Shown one piece after another: positions 8,458 to 17,163 of a stretch of 64,000 bases of DNA. The number at the start of each line of letters is the position of its first letter. Positions within the stretch are counted from its first letter, which is position 1. The position numbers were made by a program, and so were the translations under genes. The notes below the pieces were generated by a model that was not told the origin of the DNA, ran no database searches, and saw only the letters and a program-made list of their open reading frames with translations. The stretch comes from Sphingobium sp. WTD-1 (GTDB taxonomy: Bacteria; Pseudomonadota; Alphaproteobacteria; Sphingomonadales; Sphingomonadaceae): the NCBI RefSeq assembly GCF_030128825.1, contig NZ_CP119127.1, positions 3,647,501-3,711,500 on the forward strand. Reading direction: 5' to 3'.

Positions 8458-10935
8458 TTATTCTTCGGTCGCCGGCACGGCCGGCATGCAGAACCAGCAT
8501 TCGGCATCGCTGCCGATCGGCGCGCCCGGCGGGATCGGCGGCGGCGGCGCGATCGGCTCGGCTAGCTTGGCGCGCTCCTCGGGCGAGGCCGTCAGCATTG
8601 TGGCGAGATAGCGATTATGCGCAGCGTCGGCGGCGTCGCCGCGCTTGCCGAGGCGCCCGGCCAGGCTCTCCATATGCGCCCGCACGATCGCGATCGCGGT
8701 CGACGACAATTGTTTGTCGTCGGCCAGGCTGATGAGGCGCAGGGCATAGCGGGCCCGGACCTGCCGCGCGATTTCCGCCTGCCGGCCCGTTGCCCCGGCG
8801 GCCATCACCCGATCGTCGATCGCGCCCAGATATTCGTCGAGCGACAGCTGGCCGGCATCGGCGGCATGCTGCGCCACCAGCCGGTTGAGCCGTTCGGGCG
8901 CCAGCATCGAGATGAAGCTGCCGTCGGCCGCCACTTCAGCCGCGCGCGCCCAGTCGAAGGCGGCGGCAGTGCGGCCGGGTAGCAATTCGATGTCGGTCTG
9001 CCGGTCGCTCATGCCCGACTGGATCGATGACAGCAAAGGTGACAGGCGATCGGGCAGATCGAGCGCGGCGGGATCGAGCGTCGCGAGCAGCGCGCGCAGC
9101 GCCGCCCGCTGCTGCGCGGCGTCGACCGGTAGCGCCTGCTCATGGCCGTCGCCCTTCACCGCATAGCTGTAATCCACCCCGCCGATCAGCTTCGACGCGG
9201 CCGTTACCTGATAGCGGTGAAACAGGTAGATCGGCACGATCATCCGGCGCAGGTCGGCGGCGGCCGCCCCGGCGGGCAGATTGTCGAGCCCGAAGCGGTC
9301 GAGCGCGATCCGGCGCACGTCCATGATATGGGTCAGTTGCGCCGCGGCATCCGTGCCGTCATCCCACATATTGCCCCAGGGCTGGGCATCGCCATCGCCG
9401 CGTGTGTCACCATCGGCGACAAAGCGATAGCCCTTGGCCTGGACCGCGCGGGTCATGGCGTCGAGCGCGCCCTTCTCGTCGGTGCCGGCCGGGAACTGGC
9501 GATAGAGCCAGTCGATCGCGAACCTGTCCCAGGCGCCGACGCCGGTGGCATAGGCATCGGAAAAGTCGAGTGCGCCGTCCCGCACGGCGATGCGCGGCGC
9601 GGGATAGTCCATCACCGACGCCCGGTTCTCGAAGGTCGAACCGGCGAAATTATGGGACAGGCCCAGCGCATGGCCGACCTCATGCACGGCGAGCTGGCGC
9701 AGCCGCGCCTTGACCAGCATGATCGGGTCGTCGCTGGCGCCGGTGCCTTCCCTGGATGCGCCGGCCAGCCCCTCGAAGATCAGCTTGTCCTGCCAGGCGC
9801 GCAGCGATCCCAGCTGCACCACGCCGCGCACGATTTCGCCGCTGCGCGGATCGACGATGGTGGTGCCGGTCGACCAGCCGCGCGTCTCGCGATGGACCCA
9901 GGCGATGACATTGTAGCGCGCGTCCATCGGGTTGGCGCCGACCGGCAGTTCCTCGACCCGGAAGGCGTCGACGAAGCCGGCGGCATCGAACGCCTGCGCC
10001 CACCATTGGGCGCCTTCCTTCAGCGCATCGCGGATCGCCTGCGGCGCGGCGCGGTCGACATAGAAGATGATCGGCTTCCTGACCGCCGAACGCTCGGCAT
10101 TGGGATCGGTCTTTTCCAGCCGGAACCGGCGCACCAGCCGGGTGACGATCGGCTCGTCCAGCGCGGCGGCATAATTGTTGCGGATGACCTGGACCGACGT
10201 GCCGGTGCGCGGATCATGGGCGCGGGTATGGAAATTGGCGTCGGGCAGGCGGATGAAGCTGTGATGCACCCGCACCGTCAGCCCGCGCGCATCGGGCAGC
10301 ACGCGCTCGATGCTGCGCCCCGGCTCGTCGCTGGTGAAGGTCAACGCCGCCTCGAACTCGACATTGTCCGGGAAGGCCAGGCTCTGCGTCGGATCGACAT
10401 AGGACAGTGCCGGCGCAATCTTGAAAGTGCCGGCCTTGGTCGCCTTCAGCCGACCGGCGACGTCAAAGGCATCGCGCATCAGCAGGCCGGACAGGTCGAG
10501 CGTGATGCCCCTGTCATCTTCGCTGACAATATCGCCCGACCAGATCGGCGAATTGGAGAAGGAGCGCGCGACCGCCTGTTCCTCGCCGGCGTCGCCATTG
10601 AGCGCGCGGAAGCGATAATTCTCGAACTCGGCCAGCACCTTGTTGCCGACCTTGCGGAACAGCAGCACCTGCGTCTCGCCGAGCCGCGCGCGATCCAGGC
10701 CGATCTCGGCTGCGCCAAGTCCCCCGGCGATCGAGGGGGTGTAGAGATAGCGAGCGATGACGCCATTGGCGCCCGCCTTGGGCAGGACGATCTTCTGCCC
10801 GCCCGCCAGCGTGAACAGGCTGGCCGGGCCCGGACTTGCCGTCGGCGCGGGCTGGGCCAGCGCGGCGCCGGCCGGCACGCTCAGGATCATCAGGGCGACA
10901 AGCGGCAGCGCGCGCAGCGATTTCATCAATAACAT
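8458..10935 (-). CDS. Secreted metzincin-type zinc protease (DUF5117/DUF4953 family)
   Basis: 825 residues with a signal peptide ending around AALAQP. The zinc site is HEVGHALGLSH with His418, Glu419, His422 and His428, and a Met-turn follows (SVMDYPAPR), so the enzyme has a full metzincin signature HExxHxxGxxH. The N-terminal ~380 residues (domain with RVHHSFIRLPD, KPIIFYVDRAAPQ) and C-terminal helical region match the long bacterial proteins annotated as zinc-dependent metalloprotease with DUF5117/DUF4953. Start uncertain: ATG at 10935 or ATG at 10926; neither has a strong Shine-Dalgarno. A strong terminator separates it from the TBDR upstream. Confidence 0.88.
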   Translation of the reverse strand: MLLMKSLRALPLVALMILSVPAGAALAQPAPTASPGPASLFTLAGGQKIVLPKAGANGVIARYLYTPSIAGGLGAAEIGLDRARLGETQVLLFRKVGNKVLAEFENYRFRALNGDAGEEQAVARSFSNSPIWSGDIVSEDDRGITLDLSGLLMRDAFDVAGRLKATKAGTFKIAPALSYVDPTQSLAFPDNVEFEAALTFTSDEPGRSIERVLPDARGLTVRVHHSFIRLPDANFHTRAHDPRTGTSVQVIRNNYAAALDEPIVTRLVRRFRLEKTDPNAERSAVRKPIIFYVDRAAPQAIRDALKEGAQWWAQAFDAAGFVDAFRVEELPVGANPMDARYNVIAWVHRETRGWSTGTTIVDPRSGEIVRGVVQLGSLRAWQDKLIFEGLAGASREGTGASDDPIMLVKARLRQLAVHEVGHALGLSHNFAGSTFENRASVMDYPAPRIAVRDGALDFSDAYATGVGAWDRFAIDWLYRQFPAGTDEKGALDAMTRAVQAKGYRFVADGDTRGDGDAQPWGNMWDDGTDAAAQLTHIMDVRRIALDRFGLDNLPAGAAAADLRRMIVPIYLFHRYQVTAASKLIGGVDYSYAVKGDGHEQALPVDAAQQRAALRALLATLDPAALDLPDRLSPLLSSIQSGMSDRQTDIELLPGRTAAAFDWARAAEVAADGSFISMLAPERLNRLVAQHAADAGQLSLDEYLGAIDDRVMAAGATGRQAEIARQVRARYALRLISLADDKQLSSTAIAIVRAHMESLAGRLGKRGDAADAAHNRYLATMLTASPEERAKLAEPIAPPPPIPPGAPIGSDAECWFCMPAVPATEE

Positions 10936-10943
10936 GTCCCGAA

Positions 10944-10980
10944 AGCAAAAAAATGGGCACCGGCCGGATGGCCGGTGCCC
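10944..10980 (-). terminator. Rho-independent terminator after TBDR
   Basis: Perfect 11-bp stem GGGCACCGGCC / GGCCGGTGCCC with a 4-base loop; on the minus strand it is followed by ATTTTTTTGC. Classic intrinsic terminator 10 bases after the receptor stop codon. Confidence 0.88.
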
Positions 10981-10989
10981 CAGGAGGCA

Positions 10990-13900
10990 TCAGAATTTGT
11001 GGCTGACGTTCAAGTACCAATAGCGACGCAGCGGCGAATAAAGCTGGCCCTGATAGCCACTGGACGACAGCGGCGGTGCCTTGTCGAACAGGTTGCGCAC
11101 GCCGATGCGCATGCTGGTGCCGCTCAGCGATCCCTCGGTGAAGCGATACTGGCCATAGAGGTTCGCCGTGGTGGTCGCCTTGACCGTCCAGTAATCGCCG
11201 TCGGCGTCGATCAGGCCGGTGTCATAGACCTTGCCGGTATATTGGGCGAAGGCACCGACCGTCACATTGTTGAGCGACCAGGTGAGCGAGGCCGAACCGC
11301 GCCACTTGGGCTTGCGATCGAGCTGCAACAGGCTGCGGCCACCGGAGATGTTGACGGCGGCGTCGATGTCGCCCGCATCCTGCGCCGCCAGCAGTTCGGC
11401 GATGCCCGGCGAGGGTTCCTGATAATATTTCAGGAAGTGCGACGCATTGACCGCGAAGTTGAAGCTGCCGACGCTGGTTTCGGGCGTGCGATAGGTGAGG
11501 TTGAAGTCCAGGCCCTTCACCGTCTGCGGCTGCAAATTGGTATATTGGTCGAGGACGTAGAGAACCTCGCCCGCCGGGGTCAGGCCGGTGCCGGCAAAGG
11601 CTTCGACATCCGAAGCGGTCGCCGCGGCGCGGATCACGTTCGGATTGCTCGAACCCTGCTTGCGCAGCAGATAGTCGAGGATCAGCGCATTGCCTTCGCC
11701 GAAGATGCCGACCAGGCCGGTCTGGCGCACCCGCCACCAGTCGGTGGTGAAGGTCAGATGCCCCATGCCGTCGGGCAGCGGCGGCTCCAGCACGACGCCG
11801 AACGACAGGGTCTTTGCCCGTTCGGGATCGAGGTCCGGGTTACCCGAACGCCGCGCCGAGGTGGTCTGCGCCCGCGAACATTGCGAGAAGTCGGTGATGC
11901 GGCCGGCGCGGACGTCCGCCTCGCACATGATATAGTCGGTGCGGCTGTTCGCGCGCGTGACGACCGTCGCGTTGGTCTGCTCCAGGTTCGGGGCACGGAA
12001 CGACTTGGCCCAGGAACCACGGAAGCGGATGCCGCGCACCACTTCCCAGGCACCGGCGATCTTCGGCACGGCGACATCGCCGAAATCGCTATAATGTTCG
12101 TACCGACCGGCCAACTGGAGATCCAGGCTGCGCACCAGCGGGATGTCCATTTCCGGCGAAACCAGCGGCACGGCAAATTCGGCATAGGCACCAAACACTT
12201 CGCGATGGCCGCTGGTGTCGTTGTTGAGCGCGGAGTTGACGAAGTCGCCTGCAACCGCGCCGGTCAGCGGATCGGTATAGGTGATGGTGCCGTCGATGCG
12301 CGGATCGCGATCGTCGAGCTGGGTCTCGCGCCGCGCCTCGATACCCGCCGCAAAGCCGACATTGCCACCCGGCAGGGTGAAGAGGTCGCCCTTGGAGATG
12401 CGGAAGTCGTAGGTCGCCAGCGTCGACTTGGTATAGCGAACCAGTTCCTCGCGCATCGCGTCGATGGTCGACTGGCTGTTCACCGACGTGCCGAAGATAT
12501 TATAGGCGTCCGGGGTCGAGAGCGACAGATATTCCTGCAGCTTGGTGCGGCTGATATTGTCGCTGACGTCGCGAGCCCAGGCTTCGGAATAGCTGATCGC
12601 GCTTTCCCAGTTGAAGCCGTTGAACTCGCCGCGCAGACCGGCCAGCAAGCGATATTGCTGGTTGGTCACGGTGACGTTCATCGGACCGAAGTCCTCGAAC
12701 AGATAATTGTTGATGGTGAGCGGCAGGCCAGCGGCCGGGGCATTGGTGCCGGCCAGGCGGTTGGGATTGACGGTGCCGTTGGCGAACACGGCCTGGCCCA
12801 GCGGGTTCCAGTAGTTGCTTGCCGGCACATAGATGGGGATCGAGCTGAGCGTCGCCACCGGGCTCTGCTGCGCCTTGGTCTTGCTGCGATAGAAGCCGGC
12901 TTCGGCGAAGAAGGTGACATCGTCACTGATGTCATAATGGCCGGTCATGAACAGGTTGAGGCGGTTGAGGCGCGGCATGATCGACGTGCCCTGCGCCAGC
13001 GAGTCATAACGCAGGTCGCGGTCCGCGCCCGCCGTCGCCATCGCCCCATTCTGGATGCAGCGATCATTGCCGATCGCCGCGACGCAGCCCGTGCTGCTGG
13101 TCGGCTGCAGGTGGAACTGGCCTGATGCGTTGGTCAGGGACGTGCCGTTGATGGTCACCGGCACATTGCCATAGGTGCGCAGGTTGGCGAAGGGCGTGGT
13201 GGTCGACCGGCCGTCGAGCGAGGTCGAGCCTTCGAACGCGGTGCCTTCGAACAGGCCACGGCGGTCGGAGGATTCGGTATAATATTGCTCGGTCGAATCC
13301 AGGCCGGTACCATGGTCATAGCTGCCGAACAGGGTGATGTTGCCGCGATTTTCGGCGAAGTTGGTGCCGATCACGCCATTGGCGTTGAACTCGCGCAGGC
13401 CGGTGCCTTCCGCGCCGCCATATTGCAGCGACAGTTCGGCGCCCTGATAGTCGGTCTTGAGCACGGTGTTGACCACGCCTGCCACCGCGTCCGCGCCGTA
13501 AATGGCGGCCGCGCCGTCGCGCAGCACTTCCAGCCGCTCCAGCCCGTTCACCGGGATGGCATTGGTGTTGTAGCTCAGCACCGGCACCAGCTGGTCGTTC
13601 GCTTGGCTGGTCGGGTGGGCAACGACACGGCGGCCGTTCAGCAGCACCAGCGTGTTGCCGATGCCCAGGCTGCGCAGGTCGAGCGAACCGACGTCGCCGC
13701 GCGCACCGTTGGAGCTGCCGGGCAGATATTGGCTGTTGAACTGAACGTCGCCAAATTGCGGGATCGAACGGAACAGTTCGTCGCCCGACACGGCGGCTGC
13801 GCTCTTGATCTCGTCGGTCGATACGACCGTGACCGGCAGCGCCTCGTTGATCTTCGCGCCCTTGATCTGCGAGCCGACGACGACGATGCCGTCCGCCGCA

Positions 13901-14007
13901 TCCGCCGCCGGGGCGGCGTCCTGCGCCAATGCGCTGCCTGCGGTCATGGCCCAGCCCATGGCGATCAGGCTCGCCGCGCAGGCTCCCTTGTTCCGATACA
14001 CACCCAT
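10990..14007 (-). CDS. TonB-dependent receptor (large, 1005 residues)
   Basis: Start at ATG 14007 (MGVYRNKGAC), with AGGGGAAG ahead and a signal peptide cleaved near SALAQD; the open frame extends further upstream without a plausible start. The plug shows IVVVGSQIKG, LPVTVVSTDEI, RSLGIGNTLVLLNGRRV, GLERLEVLRDGAAAIYGADAVAGVVN, typical of the CirA-like long receptors of sphingomonads and Xanthomonas. The barrel ends in an aromatic terminal strand (YWYLNVSHKF). It is followed on the same strand by three secreted hydrolases and faces a secreted M20 enzyme, which suggests uptake of an amide- or peptide-type nutrient. Ligand unknown. Confidence 0.93.
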   Translation of the reverse strand: MGVYRNKGACAASLIAMGWAMTAGSALAQDAAPAADAADGIVVVGSQIKGAKINEALPVTVVSTDEIKSAAAVSGDELFRSIPQFGDVQFNSQYLPGSSNGARGDVGSLDLRSLGIGNTLVLLNGRRVVAHPTSQANDQLVPVLSYNTNAIPVNGLERLEVLRDGAAAIYGADAVAGVVNTVLKTDYQGAELSLQYGGAEGTGLREFNANGVIGTNFAENRGNITLFGSYDHGTGLDSTEQYYTESSDRRGLFEGTAFEGSTSLDGRSTTTPFANLRTYGNVPVTINGTSLTNASGQFHLQPTSSTGCVAAIGNDRCIQNGAMATAGADRDLRYDSLAQGTSIMPRLNRLNLFMTGHYDISDDVTFFAEAGFYRSKTKAQQSPVATLSSIPIYVPASNYWNPLGQAVFANGTVNPNRLAGTNAPAAGLPLTINNYLFEDFGPMNVTVTNQQYRLLAGLRGEFNGFNWESAISYSEAWARDVSDNISRTKLQEYLSLSTPDAYNIFGTSVNSQSTIDAMREELVRYTKSTLATYDFRISKGDLFTLPGGNVGFAAGIEARRETQLDDRDPRIDGTITYTDPLTGAVAGDFVNSALNNDTSGHREVFGAYAEFAVPLVSPEMDIPLVRSLDLQLAGRYEHYSDFGDVAVPKIAGAWEVVRGIRFRGSWAKSFRAPNLEQTNATVVTRANSRTDYIMCEADVRAGRITDFSQCSRAQTTSARRSGNPDLDPERAKTLSFGVVLEPPLPDGMGHLTFTTDWWRVRQTGLVGIFGEGNALILDYLLRKQGSSNPNVIRAAATASDVEAFAGTGLTPAGEVLYVLDQYTNLQPQTVKGLDFNLTYRTPETSVGSFNFAVNASHFLKYYQEPSPGIAELLAAQDAGDIDAAVNISGGRSLLQLDRKPKWRGSASLTWSLNNVTVGAFAQYTGKVYDTGLIDADGDYWTVKATTTANLYGQYRFTEGSLSGTSMRIGVRNLFDKAPPLSSSGYQGQLYSPLRRYWYLNVSHKF

Positions 14008-14134
14008 ATGTCTTCCCCTGGCTCCCGCCATCCGATCCCTTCGGATGGGCTCTGATCTTTTGAGGTTGTCCCCTCGTCCGGCTGCTTGGCCGGAAACCCT
14101 CTCATTGTCGGAGACGCAGGCCCGAAAATTTCCC

Positions 14135-14161
14135 CCATCAAAAATTTCACTTTTGTGATGG
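14135..14161. promoter_or_regulatory. Inverted repeat in divergent TBDR/M20 promoter region
   Basis: CCATCAAAA and TTTTGTGATGG form an imperfect inverted repeat (one extra base in one arm) in an AT-rich island within the 241-base gap between the divergent TBDR (start 14007) and M20 (start 14249) genes. Position and symmetry suit an operator controlling both directions. No regulator is encoded beside it, so the binding protein is unknown. Confidence 0.35.
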
Positions 14162-14248
14162 TGGTATCCATCGCCCTGATCGATAAGCCGTTTCACCAGT
14201 GGGGGATGGTGCGGACCGCCCCGCTTCATGCAGCCAGGGGATCCATCC

Positions 14249-15697
14249 ATGTCACGCTTCGCCCGCTCCTTCCTTGCCCTCCTCGCGCTCGGCGCATCGG
14301 CGCCCGCCCTGGCCGGGCCGCTGGCCGATGGCGACAAGATGGCGATCATGGCGGATGTCGATCGCGGCGCGGACACGCTGGCCAAGAACGCGCTGCAGAT
14401 CTGGAACTATGCCGAAATCGGCTTTCAGGAGACCAAGAGTTCGGCCCTGTTGCAGCAGCAGCTGAAGGCTGCCGGCTTCACGGTCGAGGCCGGGATCGCC
14501 GGCATGCCGACCGCCTTCGTTGCCCGCTTCAGGACCGGCGACGGCCCGGTCATCGGCCTGCTTGCCGAATATGACGCGTTGCCCGGCCTGCCCCAGGCGG
14601 CCGAGCCAGTGCGCAAGCCGATCGAGGGTATTGCCGGCCATGGCTGCGGCCATAATCTGTTCGGCGCCGCCTCGGTCGCGGCCGCCATCGCCACCAAGGA
14701 CTGGATGGTCGCGCACAAGATCAAGGGCGAACTGCGCCTCTATGGCACCCCGGCCGAGGAAGGCGGATCGGGCAAGGTCTTCATCGTCCGCGCGGGGCTG
14801 ACCAAGGATGTATCGGCGATGATCCACTGGCATGCGGCCGACAGCAACAGCGCGTCGCAAAATACCGCGCTCGCCAATATCAGTGGCAAGTTCCGCTTCC
14901 ACGGCACCGCCGCCCATGCCGCCGCCGCGCCCGAACGTGGCCGCTCCGCGCTCGACGGGGTCGAGGCGATGGATGCGATGGTCAACATGATGCGCGAACA
15001 TGTGCCGCAGGAAACCCGCATCCATTATGTCATCACCGATGGCGGCAAGGCGCCCAATGTCGTGCCCGACACGGCCGAGGTCTATTATTATGTCCGCCAC
15101 CCCAACCAGCAGGTGGTCGCCGACATCATGGACCGGGTGAAGAAGGCAGCCGAGGGCGCGGCCATGGGCACTGGCACCACGGTCGAGTTCAACCAGGTCG
15201 GCGGCACCTTCGACCTGCTGCCCAACGACACGCTGGGCCATGTCATGTATGACAATCTGAAACAGGTGACCCTGCCCAGCTACAATGCGCAGGAGCAGGC
15301 CTTCATCACCCAGATCCAGTCGAGTTTCCCCAAGGGCACGCGCATGGGCGACGGCAGCGTCGAAGCCTATAGCAGCGGCGGCCTGACGCCCGCCTCCACC
15401 GATGTCGGCGATGTCAGCTACACGACGCCGACGGTCGGCATGGTCGCGGCCACCTGGGCGCCGGGAACCCCGCCGCACAGTTGGCAGGCGGTCGCCGCCA
15501 GCGGCACCAGCGTCGGCACCAAGGGCGCGGTCGTCGCTGCCAAGGCGATGGCGCTGACCGCCGCGCAACTGTTCCAGAGCCCGGATACGCTGGCAGAGGC
15601 GAAGGCCGAACTGGATCGCCGTCGCGGCAAGGATTTCGTCTATCGCTCGCTGCTGGGCGACAAGGGACCGGCGCTGGAATATCGAAACGGGAAATAG
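14249..15697 (+). CDS. Secreted M20-family amidohydrolase, AbgB-like
   Basis: 482 residues from ATG 14249, chosen over ATG 14228 because AGGGGA lies 7 bases ahead and the product begins with a signal peptide (SFLALLALGASAPALAG). Metal-site motifs of the M20 amidohydrolase branch are EYDALPG (107-113), GHGCGHN (130-136) and GTPAEEGGSGK with Glu171/Glu172; the lid-domain segment HGTAAHAAAAPERGRSALD is also present. This branch includes p-aminobenzoyl-glutamate hydrolase subunit B and other N-acyl-amino-acid hydrolases. Export to the periplasm is unusual for AbgB itself. It is divergent from the TBDR and probably works on the imported compound. Confidence 0.9.
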   Translation: MSRFARSFLALLALGASAPALAGPLADGDKMAIMADVDRGADTLAKNALQIWNYAEIGFQETKSSALLQQQLKAAGFTVEAGIAGMPTAFVARFRTGDGPVIGLLAEYDALPGLPQAAEPVRKPIEGIAGHGCGHNLFGAASVAAAIATKDWMVAHKIKGELRLYGTPAEEGGSGKVFIVRAGLTKDVSAMIHWHAADSNSASQNTALANISGKFRFHGTAAHAAAAPERGRSALDGVEAMDAMVNMMREHVPQETRIHYVITDGGKAPNVVPDTAEVYYYVRHPNQQVVADIMDRVKKAAEGAAMGTGTTVEFNQVGGTFDLLPNDTLGHVMYDNLKQVTLPSYNAQEQAFITQIQSSFPKGTRMGDGSVEAYSSGGLTPASTDVGDVSYTTPTVGMVAATWAPGTPPHSWQAVAASGTSVGTKGAVVAAKAMALTAAQLFQSPDTLAEAKAELDRRRGKDFVYRSLLGDKGPALEYRNGK

Positions 15698-15787
15698 CCC
15701 GGATTTCACCAATCCCGCGCTTAAAGGACAAAGGCGGCATAACGGCGCACCCGCCTCCACTCCTCCAGCCTGACTCCAGCCATATGA

Positions 15788-15831
15788 AAAAGGCAGCATA
15801 TCCGGGGCACTTCCCAGACATGCTGCCTTTT
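15788..15831. terminator. Bidirectional hairpin between convergent M20 and PhyH genes
   Basis: Perfect 12-bp inverted repeat AAAAGGCAGCAT / ATGCTGCCTTTT with a 20-base loop. The arms supply a T run at the 3' end on both strands, so it can terminate the M20 gene (stop 15697) and the PhyH gene (stop 15908). Confidence 0.7.
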
Positions 15832-15907
15832 CGGTAATCCAGAGCTGTGCAAGATGACTGACCCAACCTCGAAAGGAGGATCGGGACTTGCATCATTTCA
15901 AAAGCAC

Positions 15908-16813
15908 TTATTCCTTGGACAGATCATAGTGGCTGCTCGAATAGTGGAGCGGGCCATGCTGCTTGATCACATCACGCTGGCTATGATCAAAATAATAAGG
16001 CCGAGCATTTGCGGGACAGAAATGCCCCACCAGGCTTTGCCGCGTCAGATTGGTGTCCTTAACCGGTGAACCGCCATGGGCCAGGTCGGCGTGCCAGATC
16101 AGCACATCCCCCTTCTTGGGACGGAAAACGTCGATCCCCGACGGCAATTGCAAGGATTGCTCATACAGGTAGCGGCTCCATCCCTCATGGACGTCCAAAC
16201 CATCCTCTTCAGCCGACCAATGCTTCTTGTTGCCAGCGAAGGGATAGTCCGGGAACCGGTGAGAACCCGGCGCATACATGAGTTCGCCCGAGCCTTCCTT
16301 GACATCTTCAAGCGCGATCCAGCACGCGGCCAATTCCATCGGACGATCGACCACAACATAGGCCGTGTCCTGATGCAGTCCCTGCTGCGACCCCTGATCG
16401 AAGCTCAGGCTCTGGAACAACAGCGGATCATCGGCAAAGATCAGCTTCAAGAACGCGAACAGGCGCGGCGACGCGAACAAATCGAGCGCTTCGGGCAGGC
16501 CAACATAGGAATCGACGATTCTGGTACCAAGCCGATCGACCGGCTCGGTCAACGGCTGCGCATGGTAGGAACCATGATGCTGATATAGCAGGCGTTCGTT
16601 TCCTTCCCTGAAGGACTTCTCGACCTGCTGCTGGAAGGCATCGATCGCATCCAGATCAATTGCGCCCTCCAGGATGAGAAATCCATTCTCAACGAAGAAA
16701 ATCAGATCGTCACGAACATTGGCGGGAAGATGCATCGCCGAAAGGCGTTGCCGCCAATCAGCCCTGTCAATCCACATGCCACCAAATTTTGAATGAAAAT
16801 TGGGGGTATCCAT
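15908..16813 (-). CDS. Phytanoyl-CoA dioxygenase (PhyH) family 2-oxoglutarate oxygenase
   Basis: 301 residues from ATG 16813; ATGs at 16846 and 16900 are in frame, but only 16813 has an AGGG-type ribosome site at usable spacing. The iron facial triad is visible: HQD (His147, Asp149) in a GLHQDTAYV context and distal His246 in ADLAHGGSPV; Arg260 in TRQSLVGHF is the likely 2-oxoglutarate ligand. ELMYAPGSHRFPDYP is the usual PhyH 'PGSH' block. No signal peptide, so cytoplasmic. Substrate unknown; relatives hydroxylate lipids, amino acids and natural products. The gene is visibly less GC-rich than its neighbours and stands alone, which hints at transfer. Confidence 0.85.
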   Translation of the reverse strand: MDTPNFHSKFGGMWIDRADWRQRLSAMHLPANVRDDLIFFVENGFLILEGAIDLDAIDAFQQQVEKSFREGNERLLYQHHGSYHAQPLTEPVDRLGTRIVDSYVGLPEALDLFASPRLFAFLKLIFADDPLLFQSLSFDQGSQQGLHQDTAYVVVDRPMELAACWIALEDVKEGSGELMYAPGSHRFPDYPFAGNKKHWSAEEDGLDVHEGWSRYLYEQSLQLPSGIDVFRPKKGDVLIWHADLAHGGSPVKDTNLTRQSLVGHFCPANARPYYFDHSQRDVIKQHGPLHYSSSHYDLSKE

Positions 16814-17163
16814 AAATATTGTGCCCTGCCCAAGGTCTTGCGTCATCGATCGAGATTCGGACGATTTGTCTAATATGGGCTTTTTGAAAGCGCAATGCAT
16901 CTAGAGGGTTAGGACCCGTTGCAATGGTGACGATCCTCTTCACCATCGCGACGACACGGGCGATGAGACAAAAGTCGCGAATATTGGTCCTCGACAGTCC
17001 GCCACCAAATAACGAAAGGCATATGCGACGGGACAGACCCAGGGCTAGGCAATTCCCCTTCCCATCATCATAATGGCCAGGCCAGTCCGAGCGCCTTCCG
17101 GAAATTACCGATCGCGATGGAAATTCTGGCTGACCGGTGCAGGCTTATACCTCGCCCGCCCTG
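16814..17163. other. Non-coding gap with inverted repeat upstream of PhyH gene
   Basis: This 350-base gap between PhyH (minus) and the HWE kinase stop (minus) holds no convincing gene. The only clear structure is ATGGTGA (16924-16930) / TCACCAT (16940-16946) with a 9-base spacer, a possible operator for PhyH. Base composition is lower in GC than the flanking kinase gene. Confidence 0.4.

Noticed and set aside
15908..16813. PiuC/YbiX-type hydroxylase for the siderophore receptors
   Set aside because: The protein has PhyH-type motifs (PGSH block, HQD), not the PKHD pattern, and lies 19 kb away from the receptors.
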